In this document: piece after piece, positions 56,183 to 64,000 of the stretch
Layout of the letters: each line of letters starts with the position of its first letter
Numbering within the stretch: position 1 is the stretch's first letter
Assembly (NCBI GenBank): GCA_015064185.1
Contig: SVSS01000005.1
Coordinates: 1 to 64,000 of the forward strand
Direction of reading: 5' to 3'
Source of the DNA: Oscillospiraceae bacterium
GTDB taxonomy: Bacteria > Bacillota > Clostridia > Oscillospirales > CAG-272
DNA length: 64,000 nucleotides
Notes under the pieces: generated by a model
The model's database searches: none
The model's input: only the letters and a program-made list of their open reading frames with translations
Told to the model about the DNA's origin: nothing
Translations under genes and position numbers: made by a program

Positions 56183-56289
56183 TTTTGCAGACAGCTTTTG
56201 AAAGCAAAAGCCAGCGGCTTGAGCCGCTGGCTGGTACTATTGGGCTTTTAGCTCTAGTGCAAACCACCCGTTTGACGGGTGGTTGTGAT

Positions 56290-58428
56290 TTAACTGATGG
56301 TATCTCCGTCAAGCGTGAACATTTTATCAACGGTTGCACGGAGTGCGGGGTGTGCCAAAAGGTCAGGGTCGCGCTCGGCAAGTGCCTTTGCCTCGGCAAA
56401 TGCTGCTTGCATCAGGCCCGTGTCGTCGCAAAGTGCGGCAAGGCGGAATTTGACACCGCCGCTTTGACGGATGGTATCGTTACCGGCACCTGACAGAAAG
56501 TCACCGGGGCCGCGCAGAGCAAGATCGCGCTCGGCAATGGCAAATCCGTCGTAGGTGGTGCGCATGGTGGCAAGGCGGCTTGCGGCAGTTGTGGTAGGAT
56601 CGCTTATGGCATCGGAAACTAAGATGCAATAGGATTTTCGCATGCCACGTCCAACGCGCCCACGCAGCTGGTGCAGCTGTGAAAGGCCAAACCGTTCTGC
56701 ATTTTCCACGACCATGAGCGAGGCATTGGGTACGTTTACACCTACCTCAATGACGGTGGTGGAAACCAAAATCCGGATGTTGCCTGCTGCAAACTCCTGC
56801 ATCACGTGCTCTTTATCCTTGCTTTTCATAGAGCCGTGTACAAAGCCAACCGACAGCTCGGGCAGGGCCTGTCGCAATTCCTCGGCATACTGCTTTGCCG
56901 CCTTCATTGGCGGTCTTGTGTCGGTAAGCGGTGCATATTCGCCGATCTCCGATAGCATGACCTCGTCGATTTCCGCATCGCGCTCCTCAACCGCGGGGCA
57001 AACGATATATACCTGTCCGCCCTCGCCGCAGGTCTTGCGGATAAAGCCCATAAGGCGCTCGCGGTAGCTTTCATCTACCACAAAGGTATCCACGCGTTGC
57101 CTGCCGGGGGGCATTTCATCGATGCGTGAAAGATCAAGGTCGCCCCAAAGTGCAAGGGCAAGCGAGCGGGGGATGGGCGTGGCACTCATGACCAGCATAT
57201 GTGCATGCTCATTTTTCTCGGAGAGTATGGCGCGCTGCTTCACACCAAAGCGGTGCTGCTCATCGGTAACGATAAGCCCCGGTGCGGCAAATGCAACGCC
57301 CTCACACAGCAGTGCTTGGGTGCCGATTACAACATCAAGCCGCTTGGTGGGATCCTCGGCGGCGAGTGCTGCACGAATTTTTTTCTTTTCCGCTGCCGTT
57401 GTAGCACCAATGAGAAGTGCTGTTTTAATGCCCATTGCCTCAAAGAGCGCGGACAGATCCTCATAATGCTGACGGGCAAGGATCTCGGTAGGCGCCATCA
57501 GCGCTGCCTGCCTGCCGCTTTGCACGGCGATCAGCATCGCGGCGGCGGCACAGATCGTTTTACCGCATCCAACGTCACCCACCACAATGCGGCTCATGGG
57601 AATATCCTTTGCCATGTCGGCGCGTATTTCATCTATGACGCGCGCTTGCGCGTTTGTTAGACGGTAGGGGAGTGCGGAAAGCAGCCTTGACAGATCTGCC
57701 CTGTCACATAGGGGCGCTCCTGCTTTTTTGGTGCTTTTTCGCGTGAGAGAAAGCCCGAGCGCGAAAACAAAGAATTCATCAAAGATCAAACGGCGCTTTG
57801 CCTTAGCAAGTGAAACATAATCGGTGGGATTATGGATGTTGCGAAGCGCAAAGCCAAGGGTGGAGAGCTTTTGCCCGATGCGGATCTCATCGGGCAGAGG
57901 ATCCTCAAGCAGGGCAGCAGCCCCCAGCACCGTTGCCACGTTTCCTGCTACAAGCTTTGGTGTTAACCCTTGCGAAAGACGGTATACGGGCAAGAGATCC
58001 GGTAGGGGCGTATCCTCACTGTAGGGCTCGCTTTCAGGCGAGGTCATGACATAATTTTTTCGCTTTTTTTGCACCTTGCCCCAAAAACGGAAGGTGGAGC
58101 CGAGCACAAAGCGGTTCTTTAAATAATCTTGATTAAAGAAGGTGATCTCACAAACGCCGCTTTCATCAAAGGCGCGGAACTTCAGAAGCGACATTCTGCC
58201 GCGGATGCGTGCGGATTTTGGCTCTGTGCCAACGGTCAAAACCACTGCGGTGCGACAATCCTCGGGGGCATCGGCAAGCAAATGCACATCGCCGCGATTT
58301 TCGTAAGAGCGCGGAAAATGATACAGGAGATCGCCAAGCGTGCGCAGTCCAAGCTTTTCATAAGCGGCAATTTTGGCGGGGCCCACCCCGTGCAGTGTGC
58401 CGAGCTTATCCGTAAAATGTGCGGCCAT
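56290..58428 (-). CDS. recG: ATP-dependent DNA helicase RecG
   Basis: RIVVGDVGCGKTICAAAAML, LIVTDEQHRFGVKQR, LHQLRGRVGRG. Confidence 0.95.
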   Translation of the reverse strand: MAAHFTDKLGTLHGVGPAKIAAYEKLGLRTLGDLLYHFPRSYENRGDVHLLADAPEDCRTAVVLTVGTEPKSARIRGRMSLLKFRAFDESGVCEITFFNQDYLKNRFVLGSTFRFWGKVQKKRKNYVMTSPESEPYSEDTPLPDLLPVYRLSQGLTPKLVAGNVATVLGAAALLEDPLPDEIRIGQKLSTLGFALRNIHNPTDYVSLAKAKRRLIFDEFFVFALGLSLTRKSTKKAGAPLCDRADLSRLLSALPYRLTNAQARVIDEIRADMAKDIPMSRIVVGDVGCGKTICAAAAMLIAVQSGRQAALMAPTEILARQHYEDLSALFEAMGIKTALLIGATTAAEKKKIRAALAAEDPTKRLDVVIGTQALLCEGVAFAAPGLIVTDEQHRFGVKQRAILSEKNEHAHMLVMSATPIPRSLALALWGDLDLSRIDEMPPGRQRVDTFVVDESYRERLMGFIRKTCGEGGQVYIVCPAVEERDAEIDEVMLSEIGEYAPLTDTRPPMKAAKQYAEELRQALPELSVGFVHGSMKSKDKEHVMQEFAAGNIRILVSTTVIEVGVNVPNASLMVVENAERFGLSQLHQLRGRVGRGMRKSYCILVSDAISDPTTTAASRLATMRTTYDGFAIAERDLALRGPGDFLSGAGNDTIRQSGGVKFRLAALCDDTGLMQAAFAEAKALAERDPDLLAHPALRATVDKMFTLDGDTIS

Positions 58429-58528
58429 CACGATACCTCCTTTGTGTGTCATTGGCATTATTATAGCAAAACGAGCAAAAGCTTGTCAAGAAAATCGGAA
58501 AAAATCAGTGCTTTGCCTTGTTAATACT

Positions 58529-58557
58529 TGACATACGATAAAAAATACGCTATAATA
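58529..58557 (+). promoter_or_regulatory. Consensus sigma70-type promoter
   Basis: TTGACA, 17-nt spacer, TATAAT upstream of the LRR lipoprotein. Confidence 0.75.
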
Positions 58558-58607
58558 ATAACATATAAAATACGGCAGTGCTCCGTGTCAAAGAGGAGAA
58601 TCGAAAC

Positions 58608-59423
58608 ATGAAAAAAATTTTTGCAATCCTTCTTGCGCTTTTGTTGGTGTGCTCTTTTGTGGCATGCTCGGATGAGGAAGTTGAAAAAGAAGATGGAACA
58701 AACCTTACCGTTACCGATACAGAACATCATTACAACGCGGGCGGTACATATAACGATCGCTTTGTATACGAGATCATCAACGGCAATCAGGTTGCCATCG
58801 TTGGCTTTGAGTCTGATTATACGCCTCACGATGTGGTTATTCCCGCCACGATTGAGAACTGCCCTGTAGTAGAGATCTCGGATGCAGCCTTCTACCACTG
58901 CAGCCAGCTTAAAACGATTACCGTTCCCATCACCGTTACTAAGATCGGTAAGATGGCATTTGCGGGCTGTGTACAGCTCACTGCTGTAAAGTATGTTGAC
59001 AATACGGCAAGCAGCATTAGGACTATTGATGAGTATGCCTTTGCATACTGTGAAAGCCTTTCGAGCATCACGCTCCCCGATACGCTGACCGTGCTTGGTG
59101 AGGGTGCATTCTTCCAGTGCAAGGCATTGCCTTCGATCGATATTCCCGCAGTGGTACGCGATGCAGGCGGTAATGTACAAAGCGGCGTTGTAACTATTTC
59201 CGATATGGCATTTATGGGCTGTGAGAGCCTGACTACCGTTACCGGCGGTGAGGGTGTTGAAACGATCGGCAATTATGCTTTCCGCGGATGCGCTGAGCTC
59301 GCCTCGGTTTCGCTTTCCGCTGTGCTGACTGAGATCGGCGATTATGCTTTCTCCGGCTGCACGGCACTTACCCAGCCTACACTTGGCGAGGGTGTAACTG
59401 TTGGCGAATATGCTTTTGAATAA
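58608..59423 (+). CDS. BspA-type leucine-rich-repeat lipoprotein
   Basis: Lipobox FVAC; LRR_5-type repeats (IGKMAFAGCVQL, IDEYAFAYCESLSSITLPDTLTVLGEGAFFQC). Confidence 0.85.
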   Translation: MKKIFAILLALLLVCSFVACSDEEVEKEDGTNLTVTDTEHHYNAGGTYNDRFVYEIINGNQVAIVGFESDYTPHDVVIPATIENCPVVEISDAAFYHCSQLKTITVPITVTKIGKMAFAGCVQLTAVKYVDNTASSIRTIDEYAFAYCESLSSITLPDTLTVLGEGAFFQCKALPSIDIPAVVRDAGGNVQSGVVTISDMAFMGCESLTTVTGGEGVETIGNYAFRGCAELASVSLSAVLTEIGDYAFSGCTALTQPTLGEGVTVGEYAFE

Positions 59424-59507
59424 AATATATTCAGTTTAAAACACCCGCAGGTGCTTTGCACCTGCGGGTGTTTTGTCACACGGTGTATGTAATGGTATGA
59501 CGCACCC

Positions 59508-59536
59508 TTGACTAAAGGAAGGGTTTGAGGTATAAT
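59508..59536 (+). promoter_or_regulatory. sigma70-type promoter of degV-like gene
   Basis: TTGACT, 17-nt spacer, TATAAT. Confidence 0.7.
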
Positions 59537-59568
59537 ATAAGTAATGGAAAATATAAACGGAGGATAGC

Positions 59569-60405
59569 ATGAACTTTAAAATCGTATCGGATAGTTCATC
59601 CAACATACTGTCTTTTGCAGGTGTTCCATATACTGCCGTTCCCCTTAAGATTATTACAAACGAGAGGGAATATGTTGACGATGCCACGCTTGATGTGGCA
59701 GGCATGGTAAAGGATCTGCGAACGGTAAAGGGGCGCACAGGTACCTCTTGCCCCAATATTTATGAATGGAAAACCGCCATGGCGGATGCTGACGCTGTTT
59801 TTGCCATTACCATGACAAGCAATTTGTCGGGCACGCATGCCGCCGCATTGCAGGCAAAGGCAGAGCTTCTTGCTGAATGCCCCGAAAAGAAGATCTGTGT
59901 GCTTGATAGCCTTTCAACAGGGCCTGAGATGCAGTTGGTAATCGAAAAATTGGCGGCGCTCATTTCCTCGGGTAAAAGCTTTGAGGCGATCGAATGTGAG
60001 ATCCGTGAGTATATGACGCATACCCATTTGATCTTTTGCCTGGAATCGCTTACTAATCTTGCTAGAAACGGGCGTGTGAATCCTGTGGTGGCAAAGGTTG
60101 CAGGGGTGCTTGGCATCCGTGTGGTGGGTGTTGCTTCAGAGCAGGGTACGCTTGAGCTGCTTCATAAGCCGCGTGGCGGGGAAAAGGCGCTCTCTTGCAT
60201 TCTTGATGTGATGAAGCGATACGGCTACCGTGGGGGCGCTGTGCGCTTGGCGCATTGCAACAACGAGGTTTCCGCTACTAAGCTTGCCGCCAAGATAAGA
60301 GCCATATATCCCGCGGCAGAAATTAAGATCATTCCCACAACTGCCCTTTGCAGCTTTTATGCCGAAGAGGGCGGTCTTATGATTGGATACGAGGATATAA
60401 AATAA
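59569..60405 (+). CDS. DegV family fatty-acid-binding protein
   Basis: KIVSDSSSNI, TMTSNLSGTHAAAL, CVLDSLSTGPEM. Confidence 0.92.
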   Translation: MNFKIVSDSSSNILSFAGVPYTAVPLKIITNEREYVDDATLDVAGMVKDLRTVKGRTGTSCPNIYEWKTAMADADAVFAITMTSNLSGTHAAALQAKAELLAECPEKKICVLDSLSTGPEMQLVIEKLAALISSGKSFEAIECEIREYMTHTHLIFCLESLTNLARNGRVNPVVAKVAGVLGIRVVGVASEQGTLELLHKPRGGEKALSCILDVMKRYGYRGGAVRLAHCNNEVSATKLAAKIRAIYPAAEIKIIPTTALCSFYAEEGGLMIGYEDIK

Positions 60406-60458
60406 ATCAAAAGGTGTTGCGTGTTACCGCTTACGATAAGGTACACGCAGCGCCCTTT

Positions 60459-61574
60459 TTATATATTTTCAAGCATTGCCACCTCTGTGAGCGTTTGCAT
60501 GCCGCATAGCAGCAGGGTGCGGTCTGCCTCCTTTATATAATCGGAAACGTTTACGGTGGTATAGCGTGGGTCAATGGCAATGATGCGATAGTGACGGGCG
60601 AGAAACGGGATCACGGCATTTGCAAAGCTATCCTTTATGATAAGCAGTGTGGGGCGGGTATCGTTTTCGCCCGCTGTGATCTCTGTAATGCCGTTGTTAC
60701 CGCCAAGGAAAACAGCATAGCCATCCCTTGTCGATAGCCTTGAAAAATCGTATAATCCTGTAAACGTAGCAGGATTTCCGTCTTTTGTAACAAGGAGTGC
60801 CTCATCGCCCGTATAGCGCCAAAGCTCTATTTTATCGGGGGCGACATTGAGCAGACCTGCCGCGGCATCTGTTGTACCCCAAAAGGAGCCGCTTACGGCT
60901 TCCCTTGAAAAATCCGTTTCCCGGTAAGGCGTTAGCCCCAACCGTGTGGCAATCGCCCTGTATGCGGCAAAGGCGCCTGCGGTGCTCCAGTGGTGGTCGG
61001 TGCGGTACCATTGCGCATCCTCGGTAATGTGATCGAGCAGCAGTGCTTGCGGCAGCTTTTCGCTTAGCTTTCTGTAAGGCACATTGCTTTCGCTTTGCCG
61101 ATAGAGGTAGGGGAGTACATCGTTGCGTGCATCGATACGGCGGGGGGCTATGGCAATCGTGAGATCGGTTCCCGCTTCCTTTGCTTTGGCGTTTAATGCG
61201 GCGATCGCATTTAGATTTTTTTGATAGATGCGCTCGTTTACTGTAAGACGCTTTGTAAGGCTCCCGTCGCGGCAGAGCAATACGTTGCTTACCTCGCACT
61301 TGCCGAGCGCCACCTCGGTCGCGGCGTGTACCCCACGCATCAAGCGCCGTCCTACCATGCGCTCCGCGGCATAGTGCTCCCACGCGGCGGTGTAAGAGCC
61401 ATCCCGCAGTGCCACCATTGAAAATTGGGGTTTTTCGGCAAGCAGGCGGTTTTCCGCTTCTGAGAAGCGCGCTGTAGGAAAAAACAGCAGCGATAAGCCG
61501 CCGCAAAAAAGAAGCGTGCCCGCGAAAAGCAGTAGCACCGTATCTTTTTTAGTTGATTTTTTCATACCCATCAC
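60459..61574 (-). CDS. DHHW-family (AlgX/AlgJ SGNH-like) protein
   Basis: FSEAENRLLAEKP, TDHHWSTAGAFAAYRAI, LLIIKDSFANAVIPFLA. Confidence 0.82.
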   Translation of the reverse strand: MMGMKKSTKKDTVLLLFAGTLLFCGGLSLLFFPTARFSEAENRLLAEKPQFSMVALRDGSYTAAWEHYAAERMVGRRLMRGVHAATEVALGKCEVSNVLLCRDGSLTKRLTVNERIYQKNLNAIAALNAKAKEAGTDLTIAIAPRRIDARNDVLPYLYRQSESNVPYRKLSEKLPQALLLDHITEDAQWYRTDHHWSTAGAFAAYRAIATRLGLTPYRETDFSREAVSGSFWGTTDAAAGLLNVAPDKIELWRYTGDEALLVTKDGNPATFTGLYDFSRLSTRDGYAVFLGGNNGITEITAGENDTRPTLLIIKDSFANAVIPFLARHYRIIAIDPRYTTVNVSDYIKEADRTLLLCGMQTLTEVAMLENI

Positions 61575-61717
61575 CGCCTTTTTCTTTATTTTTTGCTTGC
61601 AGGTGCGTTATATGAGTGAAAAATTAAGCCAATGCGCACAATGTATTTTTCTTTAAATTGTTTTAAAGGTTTTCGGGAGAGGAAAATGAATTGTTTTTCA
61701 CAACTGTGAAAAACAAG

Positions 61718-61756
61718 AAAAAGGAGAACCCCTTTGCAAAGGGGTTCTCCTTTTTT
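61718..61756. terminator. Rho-independent terminator (pnp)
   Basis: AAAAAGGAGAACCCCTTTGCAAAGGGGTTCTCCTTTTTT. Confidence 0.85.
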
Positions 61757-61775
61757 ATAGATCATTGAATTCCAA

Positions 61776-63899
61776 TCAGTCAAGAGCGTCCTTGATGGAG
61801 AATTCCATGCGGTTCTTCTTTTGATCGAAGCCCATGTATTTTACCTTAACGGTGTCACCCATCTTCAGTACGTCCTCAACCTTATCAATGCGGGTCTTGG
61901 CGATCTTGGAAATGTGCACCATGCACTCCTTGCCGGGCAGATATTCTACAAAGCAACCAAACTCCTTGATGCCGGTTACCTTGCCGGTAAATACTGCACC
62001 AACCTCGGGGTCGTATGCGATAGCGGCAATGGCAGCGCGAGCCTTATCAGCGCTTTCGCCGTTGATGGCTGCGATGCGGATCGTGCCGTCGTCGTCGATG
62101 TCGATCTTAGCACCGGATTCAGCGGTGATCTTCTGAATCACAGACCCACCCTTGCCAATAACCTCGCGGATCTTGTCGGGGTCGATCTTCATGGTGGTCA
62201 TCTTGGGTGCGTACTTGGAAACCTCGGTGCGAGGACCGGGAATTGCCTTAAGAATTACCTCATCAATGATATAATCGCGACCCTTGTGCGTCATAGCAAG
62301 TGCTGCCTTAATGATCTCGGGCGTAAGGCCGTCAACCTTGAGGTCCATCTGAATGGAAGTGATACCCTTGTGCGTGCCTGCTACCTTAAAGTCCATATCG
62401 CCGTAGAAGTCCTCAAGACCCTGAATGTCCATCATAACGTCCCAAGAGCCATCCTCAGCGGTAATCAGGCCGCAGGAGATACCTGCAACAGGAGCCTTGA
62501 TCGGCACACCTGCATCCATCAGAGCAAGGGTGGAGCCGCACACAGAGCCCTGCGAGGTGGAGCCGTTGGAGGAAACCACGTCGGAAACAAGGCGAATGGC
62601 GTAGGGGAACTCCTCCTCAGAGGGGAGAACGGGAACAAGAGATCTTTCTGCAAGCGCGCCGTGACCGATCTCGCGACGGCCGGGGCTACGGGAGGATTTT
62701 GCTTCACCCGTAGAGAAGCCGGGCATGTTGTAGTGGTGCATATAGCGCTTGCTGGTTTCGCTGTCGATACCGTCAAGCATCTGAGCTTCGCCAAGCGTGC
62801 CAAGCGTTGCGGCGGTCATAACCTGCGTCTGACCGCGGGTAAAGAGGCCCGAGCCGTGTACACGGGGCAGGAGTCCTACCTCGGCGCCAAGAGGACGGAT
62901 CTCGTCCATGCGGCGGCCGTCAACACGCTTTTTGTCAACAAGCAGCCAGCGGCGCACGATCTTTTTCTGCATCTTATAGAGCAGCTCCTCCATCATGCCG
63001 GAAAGCCCCTCGTATTTCTCGGAGAACTTTTCTACAATGGCATCGTAAATGGGAGCAATGCGTGCATCACGTACATTCTTGTCGTCGGTGTCAAGCGCAA
63101 CCATAAGGTCCTTTTCACAGAAGGCAAAGATCTCATCGAACATGTTGTGATCAAGCTCGCAGGAGGGGTACTCAAACTTGGGCTTACCGATCTCATCGAT
63201 AATGGCATTGATAAATACGAGCAGATCCTTGATCTCGCGGTGTGCAAGCATGATCGCATCGTACATGGTGTCATCGTCAACCTGGTTTGCACCGGCCTCG
63301 ATCATAACCACCTTTTTCATGGATGCCGCAACGGTGAGCTGAAGGTCGCTTACCTTCTGCTGCTCCTCGGTGGGGTTGATCACAAGCTTGCCGTCGATCA
63401 GACCTACGTGAACGCCGCCGATCGGACCGTTCCACGGAATATCGGAAATGGAAAGTGCGATAGAAGCACCGATCATAGCGGTTACCTCGGGTGCGCACTC
63501 GGGATCAACAGACATAACGGTCAGGGTCAGCGCAACGTCGTTGCGAAGATCCTTGGGGAACAGGGGACGAATGGGACGGTCGATCACACGGGCCGTCAGA
63601 ACCGCCTTTTCGGAAGGCTTGCCCTCACGCTTGAGGTAGCCGCCGGGGATCTTACCTGCTGCGTACATTCTCTCCTCGTAGTCAACAGAGAGGGGCAGAA
63701 AATCGATACCGTCACGGGGACGAACCGATGCGGTAGCACAGCAAAGAATTGCGGTTTCACCGTAACGAACCAGGCACGAGCCGTTTGCAAGGCCTGCCAG
63801 CTTGCCGGTTTCTACCACCAGCGGGCGACCTGCCAGCGTGTAGCGGAAGGTCTTGTAATTTTTGAACACCATAGGGGTGCTCACTGCATTTTCGGACAT
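61776..63899 (-). CDS. pnp: Polyribonucleotide nucleotidyltransferase
   Basis: RNase PH domains, KH (IREVIGKGGSVIQKI) and S1 (VFTGKVTGIKEFGCFVEYLPGKECMVHIS) domains. Confidence 0.97.
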   Translation of the reverse strand: MSENAVSTPMVFKNYKTFRYTLAGRPLVVETGKLAGLANGSCLVRYGETAILCCATASVRPRDGIDFLPLSVDYEERMYAAGKIPGGYLKREGKPSEKAVLTARVIDRPIRPLFPKDLRNDVALTLTVMSVDPECAPEVTAMIGASIALSISDIPWNGPIGGVHVGLIDGKLVINPTEEQQKVSDLQLTVAASMKKVVMIEAGANQVDDDTMYDAIMLAHREIKDLLVFINAIIDEIGKPKFEYPSCELDHNMFDEIFAFCEKDLMVALDTDDKNVRDARIAPIYDAIVEKFSEKYEGLSGMMEELLYKMQKKIVRRWLLVDKKRVDGRRMDEIRPLGAEVGLLPRVHGSGLFTRGQTQVMTAATLGTLGEAQMLDGIDSETSKRYMHHYNMPGFSTGEAKSSRSPGRREIGHGALAERSLVPVLPSEEEFPYAIRLVSDVVSSNGSTSQGSVCGSTLALMDAGVPIKAPVAGISCGLITAEDGSWDVMMDIQGLEDFYGDMDFKVAGTHKGITSIQMDLKVDGLTPEIIKAALAMTHKGRDYIIDEVILKAIPGPRTEVSKYAPKMTTMKIDPDKIREVIGKGGSVIQKITAESGAKIDIDDDGTIRIAAINGESADKARAAIAAIAYDPEVGAVFTGKVTGIKEFGCFVEYLPGKECMVHISKIAKTRIDKVEDVLKMGDTVKVKYMGFDQKKNRMEFSIKDALD

Positions 63900-63930
63900 G
63901 TTTTATTCCTCCGTTATTATATTTTCGCCT

Positions 63931-64000
63931 GCAGGGGTTTAACAATTAGCTACACGTCCGAGCGTTCGGGCGCATAGCTAACTGTTAAAACGCTCCGCAG
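63931..64000. promoter_or_regulatory. Long imperfect hairpin in the pnp leader (cut by window edge)
   Basis: CTGCAGGGGTTTAACAATTAGCTAC... mirrors ...TAGCTAACTGTTAAAACGCTCCGCAG. Confidence 0.55.

Noticed and set aside
61821-63977. 718-aa plus-strand ORF
   Set aside because: Antisense shadow of pnp.

Overview
64-kb chromosomal window from a Gram-positive, probably endospore-forming Clostridia-type bacterium (Rex, HprK, SpoVAC-like and CotF-like genes, PFOR/Nfn redox genes). The backbone is mostly ordinary: an rfbFGH-type CDP-3,6-dideoxyhexose and glycan-export cluster, obg/der, rlmH, galK, hprK, rimI/tsaD, rex-dnaD-dnaI, NSS and AGCS transporters, PFOR, secG, nfnAB-gdhA, an amino-acid ABC operon, recG, degV and pnp. 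The most unusual signal is at the tRNA genes. All five tRNA loci I recognise (a disrupted Pro, Gln-CTG, Arg-CCG, Ser-TGA, Gln-TTG) carry a family of ~160-225 bp highly structured elements. These duplicate pieces of the tRNA itself. At the four 3'-end loci the order is tRNA 3' end + terminator + an inverted tRNA 3' end + a conserved set of hairpins + a displaced direct copy of the tRNA T-loop-to-acceptor segment. At tRNA-Arg this forms an exact 224-bp tandem array, with the last tRNA-end copy followed by a different terminator. Stems are conserved between loci while their sequences differ, including an apparent compensatory C:G to T:A change. Other notable items: a DnaA-box cluster upstream of rex/dnaD/dnaI, an apparently circularly permuted solute-binding protein in an ABC operon, a RAYT transposase with REP-like palindromes inside its own ORF plus a REP-like array elsewhere, two MITE-like elements, and a small 45-aa ORF missed by the ORF track behind a secreted beta-helix protein. 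All calls are from reading the sequence; no database searches were run.
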